Positions 52,560 through 62,243 of a stretch of 64,000 bases of DNA are shown here, piece by piece (within the stretch, counting starts at the first letter, position 1; every line of letters starts with the position of its first letter). Origin of the DNA: Bradyrhizobium sp. Ghvi (GTDB taxonomy: Bacteria > Pseudomonadota > Alphaproteobacteria > Rhizobiales > Xanthobacteraceae); the NCBI RefSeq assembly GCF_900115265.1, contig NZ_FOVU01000001.1, forward strand, positions 62,001 through 126,000, written 5' to 3'. Under the pieces are notes generated by a model that had not been told where the DNA came from, did not search any database, and saw only the letters and a program-made list of their open reading frames with translations. The position numbers and the translations under genes were made by a program.

Positions 52560-53531
52560 ATGGCCCCGCAATTTACCGTTATCCGCGACACTACGCCGGA
52601 TTCTGTGATCCCCAGGGGCGCCGTGGTCGCCATGGGCAATTTCGACGGGGTCCATCTCGGGCACCGGGCCGTCATTGCCGCCGCCTTGGAGATGGGCCGG
52701 GCGCATGGCCGGCCTGCGCTGGCGCTGACCTTCGAACCTCATCCGCGGCGGTTTTTCAGCCCCAACACGCCGCAATTTCGCCTGACGGACGAACGGGCAA
52801 AACTGCGGCTTCTGGCCGGGACCGGGCTTGCCGGTGCCGTGGTCATGACCTTCGACAAGGCCAGGGCCGGCACCAGCGCGCAAGATTTCATTCACCATGA
52901 GCTGATCGAGCGCCTCGGCGTCAGCGGGATTGCGGTTGGCTACGACTTCCATTTCGGCAAGGGCCGGGTCGGCTCGCCGAGCCTCCTGGTCAACGAGGCG
53001 CCCCGGCTGGGCATCGAGGTCGACGTGCAGCCGCATGTCGATATCGACGAGCGGCCGGTATCCTCCAGCGCGATCCGGATCGCGCTCGCCGAGGGGCTCG
53101 TCGACGAGGCCACCGCCATGCTGAGCGCACCCTGGTTCATCACCGGCGAGGTGATCCATGGCGAGAAGCGCGGCCGCGACCTCGGCTATCCCACCGCCAA
53201 CATCCGGCTCGATGCCAATTGCGGGCTCAAGCACGGCATCTACGCCGTGCGGATCGGCCGCGGGTCAGAGCGTCTGAACGGGGTGGCGAGCTTCGGCCGC
53301 CGCCCGACCTTTGATAATGGCGCCCCGCTCCTCGAAATCTTCCTGTTCGACTTCAAGGGCGACCTTTACGGCCAGGTGCTGGACTGCGCCTTTGTCGGCT
53401 TCATCCGCGAGGAGCTGAAATTCAATGACATCGAAGCCCTGATCCGCCAGATGGACGACGATTCCGCCCGCGCCCGCGCCATGCTGGCCGCCGCCCCGGA
53501 TGCGTTTCCGCGGCTTGGGACGGTCGATTGA
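52560..53531 (+). CDS. ribF: Bifunctional riboflavin kinase/FAD synthetase
   Basis: 323 residues. Makes FMN then FAD. The N-terminal FAD synthetase domain starts RGAVVAMGNFDGVHLGHRAVI (nucleotidyltransferase GNFDGVHLGH) and includes FTFEPHPRRFF-like ALTFEPHPRRFF and GYDFHFGKGRVG; the C-terminal riboflavin kinase domain has VIHGEKRGRDLGYPTANIRLD and NGVASFGRRPTFDNG. Normal length. It is about 200 bases upstream of ileS, a neighbour order common in bacteria (ribF-ileS-lspA). Confidence 0.96.
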   Translation: MAPQFTVIRDTTPDSVIPRGAVVAMGNFDGVHLGHRAVIAAALEMGRAHGRPALALTFEPHPRRFFSPNTPQFRLTDERAKLRLLAGTGLAGAVVMTFDKARAGTSAQDFIHHELIERLGVSGIAVGYDFHFGKGRVGSPSLLVNEAPRLGIEVDVQPHVDIDERPVSSSAIRIALAEGLVDEATAMLSAPWFITGEVIHGEKRGRDLGYPTANIRLDANCGLKHGIYAVRIGRGSERLNGVASFGRRPTFDNGAPLLEIFLFDFKGDLYGQVLDCAFVGFIREELKFNDIEALIRQMDDDSARARAMLAAAPDAFPRLGTVD

Positions 53532-53735
53532 GGACCCAGACCGGCCTGCCGGACCTTTGCGCTTCCCCCCTCTGGCTGCTATGGAGAGCCCATGTTTGCG
53601 CGGCGCATCATAGGGATTAGCGGCCCGGCTTCCGCCTGAGCCTGAAGGCTCGGCGCAAGACCGGGATTTTGTCGTTTCACCCCCGCGATTCCGCATCGCC
53701 ATCCGTTCCCGCGCCATTCCGAGCCAGTCAATCTC

Positions 53736-56700
53736 ATGTCCGAAAAGCCGCAGAAGTCCCAAAAGTCTGAAGCCAAAGACTATTCGAAAACCCTGTTCCT
53801 GCCGCAGACCGAATTCCCGATGCGCGCCGGCCTGCCCCAGCGCGAGCCGGAGATCTTGAAATACTGGAACGACATCGGCCTCTACGACAAGCTGCGCAAG
53901 GAAGCGGAGGGCCGCGCCAAATTCGTGCTGCATGACGGCCCGCCCTACGCCAACGGCAACATCCATATCGGGCACGCGCTGAACAAGATCCTCAAGGATG
54001 TCGTGACCAAGAGCCAGCAGATGCTCGGCTTCGACTCCAACTATGTGCCCGGCTGGGACTGCCACGGCCTGCCGATCGAATGGAAGATCGAGGAGGAGAA
54101 CTACCGCAAGAAAGGCAAGCAGAAGCCTGATTTCCGTGACTCCGCCGCGATGGTGGCGTTCCGGAAAGAATGCCGCGCCTATGCGACCCACTGGATCAAC
54201 ATCCAGCGCGAGGAGTTCAAGCGGCTCGGCATCATCGGCGACTGGGATCACCCCTATCAGACGATGAGCTATCCCGCCGAAGCGCAGATCGCCCGCGAGC
54301 TGATGAAATTCGCGGCGAACGGCACGCTCTATCGCGGCTCCAAGCCGGTGATGTGGAGCGTGGTCGAAAAGACCGCGCTGGCCGAGGCCGAGGTCGAATA
54401 CGAAGACCATACTTCCGATACGGTCTGGGTGAAATTCCCGGTCACCTCGCCCGCGCATGGCGCGCTCGCTTCCGCCAGCGTCGTGATCTGGACCACCACG
54501 CCCTGGACGCTGCCTGGCAACCGGGCGATTTCATTCTCGCCCAAGATCGCCTACGGCCTCTACAAGGTGACGGATGCCCCCGCGGACAATTGGGCGAAGA
54601 CCGGCGATCTCCTGATCCTGGCCGATGCGCTGGCCGCGGACGTGTTCAAGCAGGCGCGCGTCACGGCCTATGAGAAAGTACGCGAAATCCCCGGCGACAC
54701 GCTGGATGCCGTGGAATGCGCCCATCCGCTGCGGGGCCTCGATGGCGGTTACGAATTCATCGTGCCGTTGCTATCAGGCGATCACGTCACCGACGACACC
54801 GGCACCGGCTTCGTCCACACCGCACCCGGCCACGGCCGCGAGGACTTCGATGTCTGGATGGTCAATGCGCGCGAGCTCGATGCGCGCGGCATTTCGACTG
54901 CGATCCCCTACACCGTCGATGAGAACAGCGCCTACACCGCACAGGCCCCCGGCTTCGTCGGCAAGCGCGTGCTCACGGACAAGGGCGAGAAGGGCGACGC
55001 CAACGAGGCCGTGATCAAGGCGCTGGTCGAGGGCGGCAAGCTGCTCGCGCGCGGCCGCCTCAAGCACCAATATCCGCATTCCTGGCGCTCGAAGAAGCCG
55101 GTGATCTTCCGCAACACGCCGCAATGGTTCATCGCGATGGACAAGGACATCAGCGAGGACGGCCATGCGAGGAGGGGCGACACGCTGCGCGCCCGCGCGC
55201 TGCATGCGATCTCGGTCACCCAATGGGTGCCGCCGTCGGGCGAAAACCGTATCAACGGCATGATCGCCAATCGTCCGGACTGGGTCATCTCGCGCCAGCG
55301 CGCCTGGGGCGTGCCGATCGCCGTATTCGTGCGCGAGAAGGCAGACGGCTCGGCCGAGATCCTGCAGGACGAGATCGTCAACCAGCGCATCACCGAAGCC
55401 TTCATGGAAGAAGGCGCCGACGCCTGGTACATGGACGGCGCGCGCGAGCGCTTCCTCGGATCGCGTGCCGCCGAGGACTGGAAGAAGGTCGACGACATCT
55501 GCGACGTCTGGTTCGATTCCGGCTCCACGCACGCCTTCGTGCTCGAGGATCGCCAAAATTTCCCGCAACTGGGCAACATCGTCCGCAAGGTCGACGGCGG
55601 CAACGACACCGTGATGTATCTGGAAGGCAGCGACCAACATCGCGGCTGGTTCCACTCCTCGCTGCTCGAGAGTGCCGGCACGCGCGGCCGCGCGCCCTAC
55701 GACATCGTGCTCACACACGGCTTCACGCTCGACGAGAACGGCCGCAAGATGTCGAAATCGCTGGGTAACACCGTCGAGCCGCAGAAGGTGATCAAGGATT
55801 CAGGCGCTGACATCCTGCGTCTGTGGGTCTGCGCCACCGATTATGCCGACGACCAGCGCATCGGCCCGGAGATCCTGAAGAACACCATCGAGACCTACCG
55901 CAAGCTGCGCAACTCGATCCGCTGGATGCTGGGCACGCTGCATCACTTCAAGGCGAGCGAGAGGGTGGCCCACGCCGACATGCCCGAGCTCGAGCGGCTG
56001 ATGCTGCACGAGCTGGCCGGCCATGCCGAAACGGTTCGCAAAGCCTATGCCACGTTCGATTACAAGACCGTGGTTGCGAGCCTTTCGGCCTTCATGAACT
56101 CGGAGCTGTCGGCATTCTACTTCGACATCCGCAAGGACACGCTGTACTGCGATCCGCCATCCTCGCTGGCGCGCAAGGCAGCGCTCACCACGATCGACAT
56201 CCTGTGCGACGCCATCCTGAAGTGGCTCGCCCCGATCCTCAGCTTCACGACCGACGAAGCCTGGCGGATGTTCCGTCCCGATGCGGCGCCTTCGATCCAT
56301 TTGACTCTTTTTCCCGAGGACCTCGAACAATTCCGAGACGACCAGCTCGCCTCGAAATGGGAGACCATCCGCAACGTTCGACGCGTCGTCACCGGCGCGC
56401 TCGAGCTCGAACGTGCCGCCAAGAACATCGGCTCCTCGCTGGAGGCATCGCCCGTGATCTATGTCGCCGATCGCGACATGCTAGCGACGCTGTTCGACGT
56501 CGATCTCGCCGAGATCTGCATCACCTCGAATTACGAGGTGCGCGAAGGCGAGGCGCCGGCCAATGCATTCCGTCTCGATGCGGTGCCCGGTGTCGCGGTC
56601 GTGGTCGAGAAAGCGGTCGGCACCAAATGCGCCCGCTCCTGGAAGATCCTGCCGACGGTGGGCGCAGACCCTGAATATCCCGACGTCACCCCGCGCGATG

Positions 56701-56744
56701 CTAAGGCGCTGCGCGAATGGAAGGCGTTGGGCGTGAGCGTCTGA
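53736..56744 (+). CDS. ileS: Isoleucyl-tRNA synthetase
   Basis: 1002 residues. Charges tRNA-Ile and edits misactivated Val. The class I HIGH motif is at residue 77 ([13 protein letters not shown]) and KMSKS at about residue 671 ([13 protein letters not shown]). The CP1 editing domain lies between, with the threonine-rich [17 protein letters not shown] and [11 protein letters not shown] segments. The C-terminal anticodon domain lacks the zinc-finger cysteines of E. coli IleS. It is followed by lspA after 10 bases, the conserved ileS-lspA order. Confidence 0.97.
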   Translation: MSEKPQKSQKSEAKDYSKTLFLPQTEFPMRAGLPQREPEILKYWNDIGLYDKLRKEAEGRAKFVLHDGPPYANGNIHIGHALNKILKDVVTKSQQMLGFDSNYVPGWDCHGLPIEWKIEEENYRKKGKQKPDFRDSAAMVAFRKECRAYATHWINIQREEFKRLGIIGDWDHPYQTMSYPAEAQIARELMKFAANGTLYRGSKPVMWSVVEKTALAEAEVEYEDHTSDTVWVKFPVTSPAHGALASASVVIWTTTPWTLPGNRAISFSPKIAYGLYKVTDAPADNWAKTGDLLILADALAADVFKQARVTAYEKVREIPGDTLDAVECAHPLRGLDGGYEFIVPLLSGDHVTDDTGTGFVHTAPGHGREDFDVWMVNARELDARGISTAIPYTVDENSAYTAQAPGFVGKRVLTDKGEKGDANEAVIKALVEGGKLLARGRLKHQYPHSWRSKKPVIFRNTPQWFIAMDKDISEDGHARRGDTLRARALHAISVTQWVPPSGENRINGMIANRPDWVISRQRAWGVPIAVFVREKADGSAEILQDEIVNQRITEAFMEEGADAWYMDGARERFLGSRAAEDWKKVDDICDVWFDSGSTHAFVLEDRQNFPQLGNIVRKVDGGNDTVMYLEGSDQHRGWFHSSLLESAGTRGRAPYDIVLTHGFTLDENGRKMSKSLGNTVEPQKVIKDSGADILRLWVCATDYADDQRIGPEILKNTIETYRKLRNSIRWMLGTLHHFKASERVAHADMPELERLMLHELAGHAETVRKAYATFDYKTVVASLSAFMNSELSAFYFDIRKDTLYCDPPSSLARKAALTTIDILCDAILKWLAPILSFTTDEAWRMFRPDAAPSIHLTLFPEDLEQFRDDQLASKWETIRNVRRVVTGALELERAAKNIGSSLEASPVIYVADRDMLATLFDVDLAEICITSNYEVREGEAPANAFRLDAVPGVAVVVEKAVGTKCARSWKILPTVGADPEYPDVTPRDAKALREWKALGVSV

Positions 56745-56754
56745 TCGGCAAGCC

Positions 56755-57249
56755 ATGACCCCGCTCCGCGCCGGCCTTCTCGCGGCAATGGTCACGCTCG
56801 TGGCGGACCAGGCCTCGAAGCTATGGCTCCTGAACGTGTTCGACCTCGCCCGTCGCGGCGCGGTGCGGGTAGCGCCGTTCTTCGACCTGGTGCTGGCCAA
56901 GAACGTCGGGATCAGCTTCGGTTGGCTCCAGAACGATGGTCACGCCGCACAGCTGGCGCTGATGGCCGTGAAAGTCGTCGCGGTGGTCGCGCTTGCAATC
57001 TGGATGGCGCGGTCACAGACCCGGCTCGCCACCGTGGCGCTGGGGCTGATCATTGGCGGCGCCATCGGCAACGGCATCGACCGCCTGGCCTATGGCGCGG
57101 TGATCGATTTCGCCCTGTTCCACGTCGAAATCGCCGGAAATACCTACAATTGGTACGTTTTCAACTTGGCGGACGTGGCCATCGTTGCTGGGGTAGCGGC
57201 CCTATTGTATGATTCCTTTCTGGGGATACCCGCCGCAAAAGCGCCCTGA
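56755..57249 (+). CDS. lspA: Lipoprotein signal peptidase (signal peptidase II)
   Basis: 164-residue inner-membrane aspartyl protease that cleaves the lipoprotein signal peptide after Lgt. Four transmembrane helices; the catalytic pair is Asp109 (GNGIDRLAYGAVIDF) and Asp140 (FNLADVAI). The N-terminal ADQASKLWLL and NVGISFGWLQ blocks are family hallmarks. The lgt gene is 33 kb to the left. Confidence 0.95.
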   Translation: MTPLRAGLLAAMVTLVADQASKLWLLNVFDLARRGAVRVAPFFDLVLAKNVGISFGWLQNDGHAAQLALMAVKVVAVVALAIWMARSQTRLATVALGLIIGGAIGNGIDRLAYGAVIDFALFHVEIAGNTYNWYVFNLADVAIVAGVAALLYDSFLGIPAAKAP

Positions 57250-57345
57250 TCCCGGCTGATACGGGCCGGAGGCGGAACCTTGCTTTGGCGAGGGGTCGTC
57301 GCGCGAGACGCGACACGACTGCCACAATATGGAACAGGTAAAAGT

Positions 57346-58071
57346 ATGTGCAGCTCCGAGACCAGCGGTTCGATGGGTCGAGACCCCCGACGGAGACTTT
57401 GGCTGGCGCTGAAATTGTCAGCCGTCGCACTCGGCATTGGTCTCGTCATGTCGGCAGGCCCGGTCCGCGCCGGTGATGACGACGATGACGACGACATGAC
57501 CTTCGAAGAGAAGCTCATTGACAACCTGATGTCCGGCCTGGGTGCGAAGAGCATGGAGAAAAAGGGCATCGAGTACCGCGAGCGGTCACCGCTGGTGGTG
57601 CCGCCCAAACTCGACCTGCCGCCGCCCAGCTCTGAAGCCCAGAACGCACCCAATTGGCCGAAGGATCCGGACGAGAAGCGCCGCAAGGAGGCTATCGCCG
57701 CGCGGAAGAAGGCGGGCAACAAGCCGTCGGAGTTCTGGAAAAATGGCCTGCCGCTGTCGCCGGCCGAGTTGAACGCCCACAAGACGGCGGCCGCCGAAAG
57801 GACCAGCAATGATCCGGTCCAGCCGGGTACCAACACCAACAATCCGACACTCAGCCCGGCCCAGCTCGGTTATACCGGCGGCCTGTGGAACATGATTACG
57901 GGGAACAAAGGCGAGGCCAAGCAGTTCACGAGCGAGCCGCCGCGCCAGTCGTTGGTCGAGCCGCCGCCGGGCTATCAGACGCCGTCACCGAACTACGCCT
58001 ACGGCGCCGGAGAAGACAATACGAAGCGGACCTATTTCGACGTCAGGTCCGGCAAGGAGAAGGAGCAATAA
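57346..58071 (+). CDS. Secreted hypothetical protein with poly-Asp stretch
   Basis: 241 residues from the ATG at 57346. Signal peptide LWLALKLSAVALGIGLVMSAGPVRA followed by a run of seven Asp (GDDDDDDDMTFEEKLIDNLMSGLG). The rest is hydrophilic and Pro-rich (PPKLDLPPPSSEAQNAPNWPKDPDEKRRKEAIAARKKAGNKPSEFWKNGLPLSPAELN), ending in charged residues. No domain recognised. It is placed between lspA and the M16 peptidases. Confidence 0.72.
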   Translation: MCSSETSGSMGRDPRRRLWLALKLSAVALGIGLVMSAGPVRAGDDDDDDDMTFEEKLIDNLMSGLGAKSMEKKGIEYRERSPLVVPPKLDLPPPSSEAQNAPNWPKDPDEKRRKEAIAARKKAGNKPSEFWKNGLPLSPAELNAHKTAAAERTSNDPVQPGTNTNNPTLSPAQLGYTGGLWNMITGNKGEAKQFTSEPPRQSLVEPPPGYQTPSPNYAYGAGEDNTKRTYFDVRSGKEKEQ

Positions 58072-58264
58072 GCTCCTTGTCCGTTGCAGGCGCGCACGGA
58101 CCCGCCGCAATCATCCGGTGTAGGCCGGATGCGGCAGATGACCTATTTTTAAGTACAAGTCGACGGCGTTCTCTGCTTCGTGACCCGAAGCTCCAAGCCG
58201 CGCGGTGTAGCATGCCGTGCTTTCACGCCCGGGCGTCGGGGTCCGGGCTTTCACAAGGATCGTG

Positions 58265-59656
58265 ATGTCCTCACACCGATCGATTGCCTTTCTCTTCGCC
58301 GCGCTGCTCTCGACATCCGCCCTCAACGTCGGCAGCGCACTCGCCCAGACGACGGTCACATCGGCGCCGCCCGCCAGCTTCACGCTTCCCAACGGCCTTC
58401 AGGTCGTGGTGATCCCGGACCACCGCACGCCCGTGGTCACGGAGATGATCTGGTACAAGGTTGGCTCGGCCGATGAGACGCCAGGCAAGTCGGGTCTCGC
58501 CCATTTCCTCGAGCATCTGATGTTCAAGGGCACCGAGAAGCATCCGGTCGGGGAATTCTCCCAGACCGTGCTCCGCGTCGGCGGCAACGAAAACGCCTCG
58601 ACCTCCGTCGATTACACCAACTACTACCAGCGCGTGCCGAAAGAGCAGCTCCCGACTATGATGGAGTTCGAGGCCGATCGCATGACCGGCCTGATCCTCA
58701 AGGACGAGAACGTGCTGCCCGAGCGCGACGTCGTGCTCGAAGAGTACAACATGCGCGTCGCCAACAATCCGGATGCGCGGCTCAACGAGCAGATCATGGC
58801 CGCGCTCTATCTCAACCATCCCTACGGCCGGCCGGTGATCGGCTGGCACCAGGAGATCGAGAAGCTCGATCGCGAGGATGCGTTGGCCTTCTACCGCCGC
58901 TTCTACGCGCCCAACAATGCGATCCTGGTGATCGCCGGCGACGTCGAGGCCGCCGACGTGCGCCCGCTGGTCGAACGCAATTTCGCACCCATCCCGGCCC
59001 AGCCCGCGATCCCCGCGCGTCGCATCCGCCCGCAAGAGCCGGAGCCGGCGGCGCCGCGCACCGTCACGCTGTCCGATCCGCGCGTCGAGCAGCCGGGTCT
59101 ACGCCGCTATTATTTGGTCCCGTCGGCAACGACGGCCGCGGCCGGCGAGAGCGCCGCGCTCGACGTGCTGGCGCAGTTGATGGGCAGCGGCAGCAACTCC
59201 TATCTCTACCGCGCACTCGTGGTCGACAAGCCGCTCGCGGTCTCGGCCAGCGCCAGCTACTCCAGCATCTCGCTCGACCCGACCCAGTTCGCAATCTCGG
59301 CTTCGCCGAAATCAGGTGTCAGCTTCGCCGACATCGAACAGGTCATCGACGGCGTCATAGCCGATATCGCGCAGAACCCGATCCGCGCCGAGGATCTCGA
59401 ACGGGTCAAGACCCAGCTCATCGCCGAGGCGATCTACGCCCAGGACAATCAGGCGGTGCTGGCGCGCTGGTACGGCGGCGCACTGACCACGGGCCTGTCG
59501 ATCGAGGACATCAGGAGCTGGCCCGACCGCATCCGCGCGGTGACCGCCGAGCAGGTTCGCGCTGCCGCGCAGAAATGGCTCGAGAAGAAGCGCTCGGTGA
59601 CGGGCTATCTGATCAAGGACACCAGTGCCGCCAAGCGCGAGGAGAAGCGTTCGTGA
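58265..59656 (+). CDS. M16 zinc peptidase, catalytic subunit
   Basis: 463 residues from the ATG at 58265 (AAGGA 5 bases upstream). A signal peptide (IAFLFAALLSTSALNVGSALAQ) is followed by the inverted zinc motif HFLEH (His80, Glu83, His84) in SGLAHFLEHLMFKGT, with the distal Glu in VVLEEYNMRVAN. It is a periplasmic metallopeptidase related to the processing-peptidase beta subunit and PqqL. Its stop overlaps the GTG of the next M16 gene by 4 bases; the two probably form a heterodimer. Confidence 0.92.
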   Translation: MSSHRSIAFLFAALLSTSALNVGSALAQTTVTSAPPASFTLPNGLQVVVIPDHRTPVVTEMIWYKVGSADETPGKSGLAHFLEHLMFKGTEKHPVGEFSQTVLRVGGNENASTSVDYTNYYQRVPKEQLPTMMEFEADRMTGLILKDENVLPERDVVLEEYNMRVANNPDARLNEQIMAALYLNHPYGRPVIGWHQEIEKLDREDALAFYRRFYAPNNAILVIAGDVEAADVRPLVERNFAPIPAQPAIPARRIRPQEPEPAAPRTVTLSDPRVEQPGLRRYYLVPSATTAAAGESAALDVLAQLMGSGSNSYLYRALVVDKPLAVSASASYSSISLDPTQFAISASPKSGVSFADIEQVIDGVIADIAQNPIRAEDLERVKTQLIAEAIYAQDNQAVLARWYGGALTTGLSIEDIRSWPDRIRAVTAEQVRAAAQKWLEKKRSVTGYLIKDTSAAKREEKRS

Positions 59657-61026
59657 CTCATTCCTTCGTTCGCGCTCGCCATTTCGCATTGTCGTTCGTC
59701 ATCGGCGCGACACTCGCGCTCGCTTCGATCTCACCGTCACAAGCCGCGGCGAAGATCCAGCACCTGGTTTCGCCCGGTGGCATCGAGGCCTGGTTCGTTC
59801 AGGACGCGACCGTACCGCTGATCGCCATGGAATATTCCTTCGCCGGCGGCTCGGCGCAGGATCCCAAGGACAAGTCCGGCGTCGCCAATCTCGTCGGCGA
59901 CCTTCTCGATGAGGGCTCTGGCGATCTCGATTCCAAGACGTTCCACGAACGGCTCGACCGCCGCGCCATCGAACTGTCCTTCAGCGCCACTCGCGACACC
60001 TTCCGCGGCAGCCTGCGCATGCTGCGCGACAACAAGGACGAGGCCTTCGACCTGTTGCGCTCGGCACTGACATCGCCGCATTTCGACACTGATGATGTCG
60101 AGCGCATCCGCTCGCAGGTCATCTCGGGCCTGCGCCGCGACACCACCAACCCGACCTCGCTCGCGAGCAAAAAATTCCTGGAGATGGCGTTCGGCGATCA
60201 TCCCTATGGGCGGCAGACCAACGGCACGCTGGAGAGCGTGCCGACCATCACGGTCGCCGACATGAAGGATTATGTCAGCCGTGTGCTCGCCAAGGACACG
60301 CTGAAGATCGCGGTCGTCGGCGACGTGGATCCGGCCACGCTCGGCAAGCTGCTCGATCACACCTTTGGCAGCCTGCCCGCCAAGGCCAATCTCGTGCCGG
60401 TCCCCGATGTCGAGGCCGCAAAGCCGCCGCAACGCGCCTTTGTGCCGCTCGACGTGCCGCAGACCGTGATCACTTTCGGCGGCCCCGGCGTGATGCGCAG
60501 CGACCCCAACTTCATGGCCTATTACGTGGTCAATCACATCCTCGGCGGCGGCGGCCTGTCCTCGCGGCTCTATCGCGAGGTTCGCGAGAAGCGCGGCCTG
60601 GCCTATTCGGTATTCGAATCACTGCTTTGGATGGAGCATTCGGCAATCTTCATCGGCAACACCGGCACGCGTGCCGACCGCGCCGGCGACACCATGGATG
60701 CGATCGAGAAGGAAGTGCGCCGGATCGCCGACGAGGGCCCGACCCAGAAGGAACTCGACGAGGCCAAGTCCTATCTCAAGGGTTCGCAGATGCTGGCGCT
60801 CGACACCTCCTCCAAGCTCGCGCAGGCGCTGCTGCAATATCAGCAGGACAAGCTGCCGATCGACTATATCGAGAAGCGCAACGCCATCGTCGACGCGGTG
60901 ACGCTGGACGACGCCAAGGCCGCCGCCAAGCGGCTGTGGGGCCAGGGGCTCCTGACGGTCGTCGTCGGTCGTGCGCCACAGGCTGCCGCACAACCGGCCG
61001 CAGCACCGGCTACGAAGTCAAACTGA
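59653..61026 (+). CDS. M16 peptidase-like, non-catalytic partner subunit
   Basis: 457 residues from the GTG at 59653, overlapping the preceding stop (GTGA). Signal peptide FALSFVIGATLALASISPSQAAA. The position of the HxxEH zinc motif reads GVANLVGDLLDEGS, so no metal site. The C-terminal YREVREKRGLAYSVFE (Arg/Tyr motif used in substrate binding) is retained. This matches two-subunit M16 enzymes in which one partner binds zinc and the other supplies substrate-contact residues. Both are exported to the periplasm. Confidence 0.9.
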   Translation: MTHSFVRARHFALSFVIGATLALASISPSQAAAKIQHLVSPGGIEAWFVQDATVPLIAMEYSFAGGSAQDPKDKSGVANLVGDLLDEGSGDLDSKTFHERLDRRAIELSFSATRDTFRGSLRMLRDNKDEAFDLLRSALTSPHFDTDDVERIRSQVISGLRRDTTNPTSLASKKFLEMAFGDHPYGRQTNGTLESVPTITVADMKDYVSRVLAKDTLKIAVVGDVDPATLGKLLDHTFGSLPAKANLVPVPDVEAAKPPQRAFVPLDVPQTVITFGGPGVMRSDPNFMAYYVVNHILGGGGLSSRLYREVREKRGLAYSVFESLLWMEHSAIFIGNTGTRADRAGDTMDAIEKEVRRIADEGPTQKELDEAKSYLKGSQMLALDTSSKLAQALLQYQQDKLPIDYIEKRNAIVDAVTLDDAKAAAKRLWGQGLLTVVVGRAPQAAAQPAAAPATKSN

Positions 61027-61048
61027 GATCTCCCGATCCTTCCTGAAA

Positions 61049-61072
61049 TGGCCGGGCTCGCCCGGCCATTTG
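61049..61072. repeat. Short class C hairpin (ATGGCCGGGCTCGCCCGGCCAT)
   Basis: ATGGCCGGGC-tc-GCCCGGCCAT is a perfect 22-base hairpin 22 bases after the M16 partner stop, probably a terminator or the half of a class C repeat. Confidence 0.6.
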
Positions 61073-61142
61073 CGTTTCCAGATGTACCATTGCCGAACAC
61101 AGACGATCCGCGATATGTCGTGACATCGCAATTGGTGCCATC

Positions 61143-61559
61143 ATGCTGCGGATATCCCGCGATCTCGTCATCGACGAGGACGACATCGAGATTGGCTTTG
61201 TCCGTGCCTCCGGCCCGGGCGGCCAGAACGTCAATAAGGTCTCGACCTCGGCCCAATTGCGCTTCGACACACGCAAGCTGACCATCCCGGAGGATGCGGT
61301 GATTCGGCTCGCCCGCATTGCCGGCCAGCGCATGACCAAGGATGGCGTCATCGTGATCCACGCCCAGCGCTTCCGCACCCAGGAGCGCAACCGGCAGGAC
61401 GCCATCGACCGTCTCGTCGACATCCTGCGTGAGGCAATGATCCGGCCGACGCCGCGCCGTGCGACGCGGCCAACGTTCTCCTCCAAGCAGCGCCGGCTCG
61501 AGGGCAAGAAACGCCGCAGCGACATCAAGGCCGGCCGCGGCGGCCGCTTCGACGATTGA
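61143..61559 (+). CDS. arfB: Alternative ribosome-rescue factor ArfB (YaeJ/ICT1)
   Basis: 138 residues. The peptidyl-tRNA hydrolase motif GGQ (Gly26-Gly27-Gln28 in RASGPGGQNVNKVSTSAQLRFDTRK) lies near the N-terminus, and a basic tail (KQRRLEGKKRRSDIKAGRGGRF) inserts into the empty mRNA channel. It frees ribosomes stalled without a stop codon. Lacks the anticodon-like domain of release factors, as expected. Stands alone; a terminator follows. Confidence 0.94.
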   Translation: MLRISRDLVIDEDDIEIGFVRASGPGGQNVNKVSTSAQLRFDTRKLTIPEDAVIRLARIAGQRMTKDGVIVIHAQRFRTQERNRQDAIDRLVDILREAMIRPTPRRATRPTFSSKQRRLEGKKRRSDIKAGRGGRFDD

Positions 61560-61571
61560 TCAAGCAAGAAG

Positions 61572-61594
61572 CTCCGGTCGCAAAGCGACCGGAG
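61572..61594. terminator. Hairpin CTCCGGTCGC-aaa-GCGACCGGAG
   Basis: 10-base perfect stem with a 3-base loop, 12 bases after the arfB stop, between the convergent arfB and small secreted-protein genes. No T-run on either side, so termination is inferred from position. Confidence 0.65.
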
Positions 61595-61615
61595 GATTGC
61601 GTTCGCAAGCTCGCG

Positions 61616-61927
61616 TCAGTAGCGCTTGCCGGTCGCAGCACCACCCGCAGCCGCATCATCGGCCGGCCCCTTGTGTGTCGCGCTACCAGTTGTCCCGGCG
61701 GTGCCCTTCGTACCCTTGGTCGTTTTCATGCCGACCTTTTCGCCGGCAGCCCCCTGCTTTGCGCCGAGGTCCTCATCCTCGCTGCCCAAGCCAGCACCGC
61801 CTTGCATGGGCTTGCTTTGCACGGTGCCGCCGGGCCTGGTGCCAGATGACGTCCCTTGCGCGAGAACGGGCGTTGCAACGAGGGCTGCGAGGGCGCATGC
61901 GATTGCAGAGGTCTTCACCAACTTCAT
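61616..61927 (-). CDS. Small secreted Gly/Thr-rich protein
   Basis: 103 residues from the ATG at 61927 (AGGAG 8 bases upstream). Signal peptide LVKTSAIACALAALVATPVLAQ; the mature part is low complexity, rich in Gly, Thr, Lys and Ala (GTSSGTRPGG, TTKGTKGTAGTTGSATHKG) and probably disordered. Function unknown. The gap of 316 bases up to mutL has no gene and no repeat visible; it holds the divergent promoters. Confidence 0.72.
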   Translation of the reverse strand: MKLVKTSAIACALAALVATPVLAQGTSSGTRPGGTVQSKPMQGGAGLGSEDEDLGAKQGAAGEKVGMKTTKGTKGTAGTTGSATHKGPADDAAAGGAATGKRY

Positions 61928-62243
61928 CCATTTCTCCTGGATTTTTGCGATGAACGGTTCGGCGATTCCCCACGCCGTTCGTCTGGACCGGACCATTTCA
62001 TCGCCTCGAGAGTGCGAACGGCGCACCCACGATGCAAACTGTCCGGTGTGGTGATCGTTTAGGGATTCCGCGGCGCTTTCACGGAATTGCGCTCCTCATA
62101 TGTGGCACCGCGCGAAAGCGCGTCGCATTCACAAGGACCGCTCAAGTCTGAAAATGGACTACATTTGGTATGTGGGAAGCTCGACCTTCCCCATGCATTT
62201 GTTGCCCGGCGGCGTTAGACTGGGTTATTCGCCGAGTGAGCCC

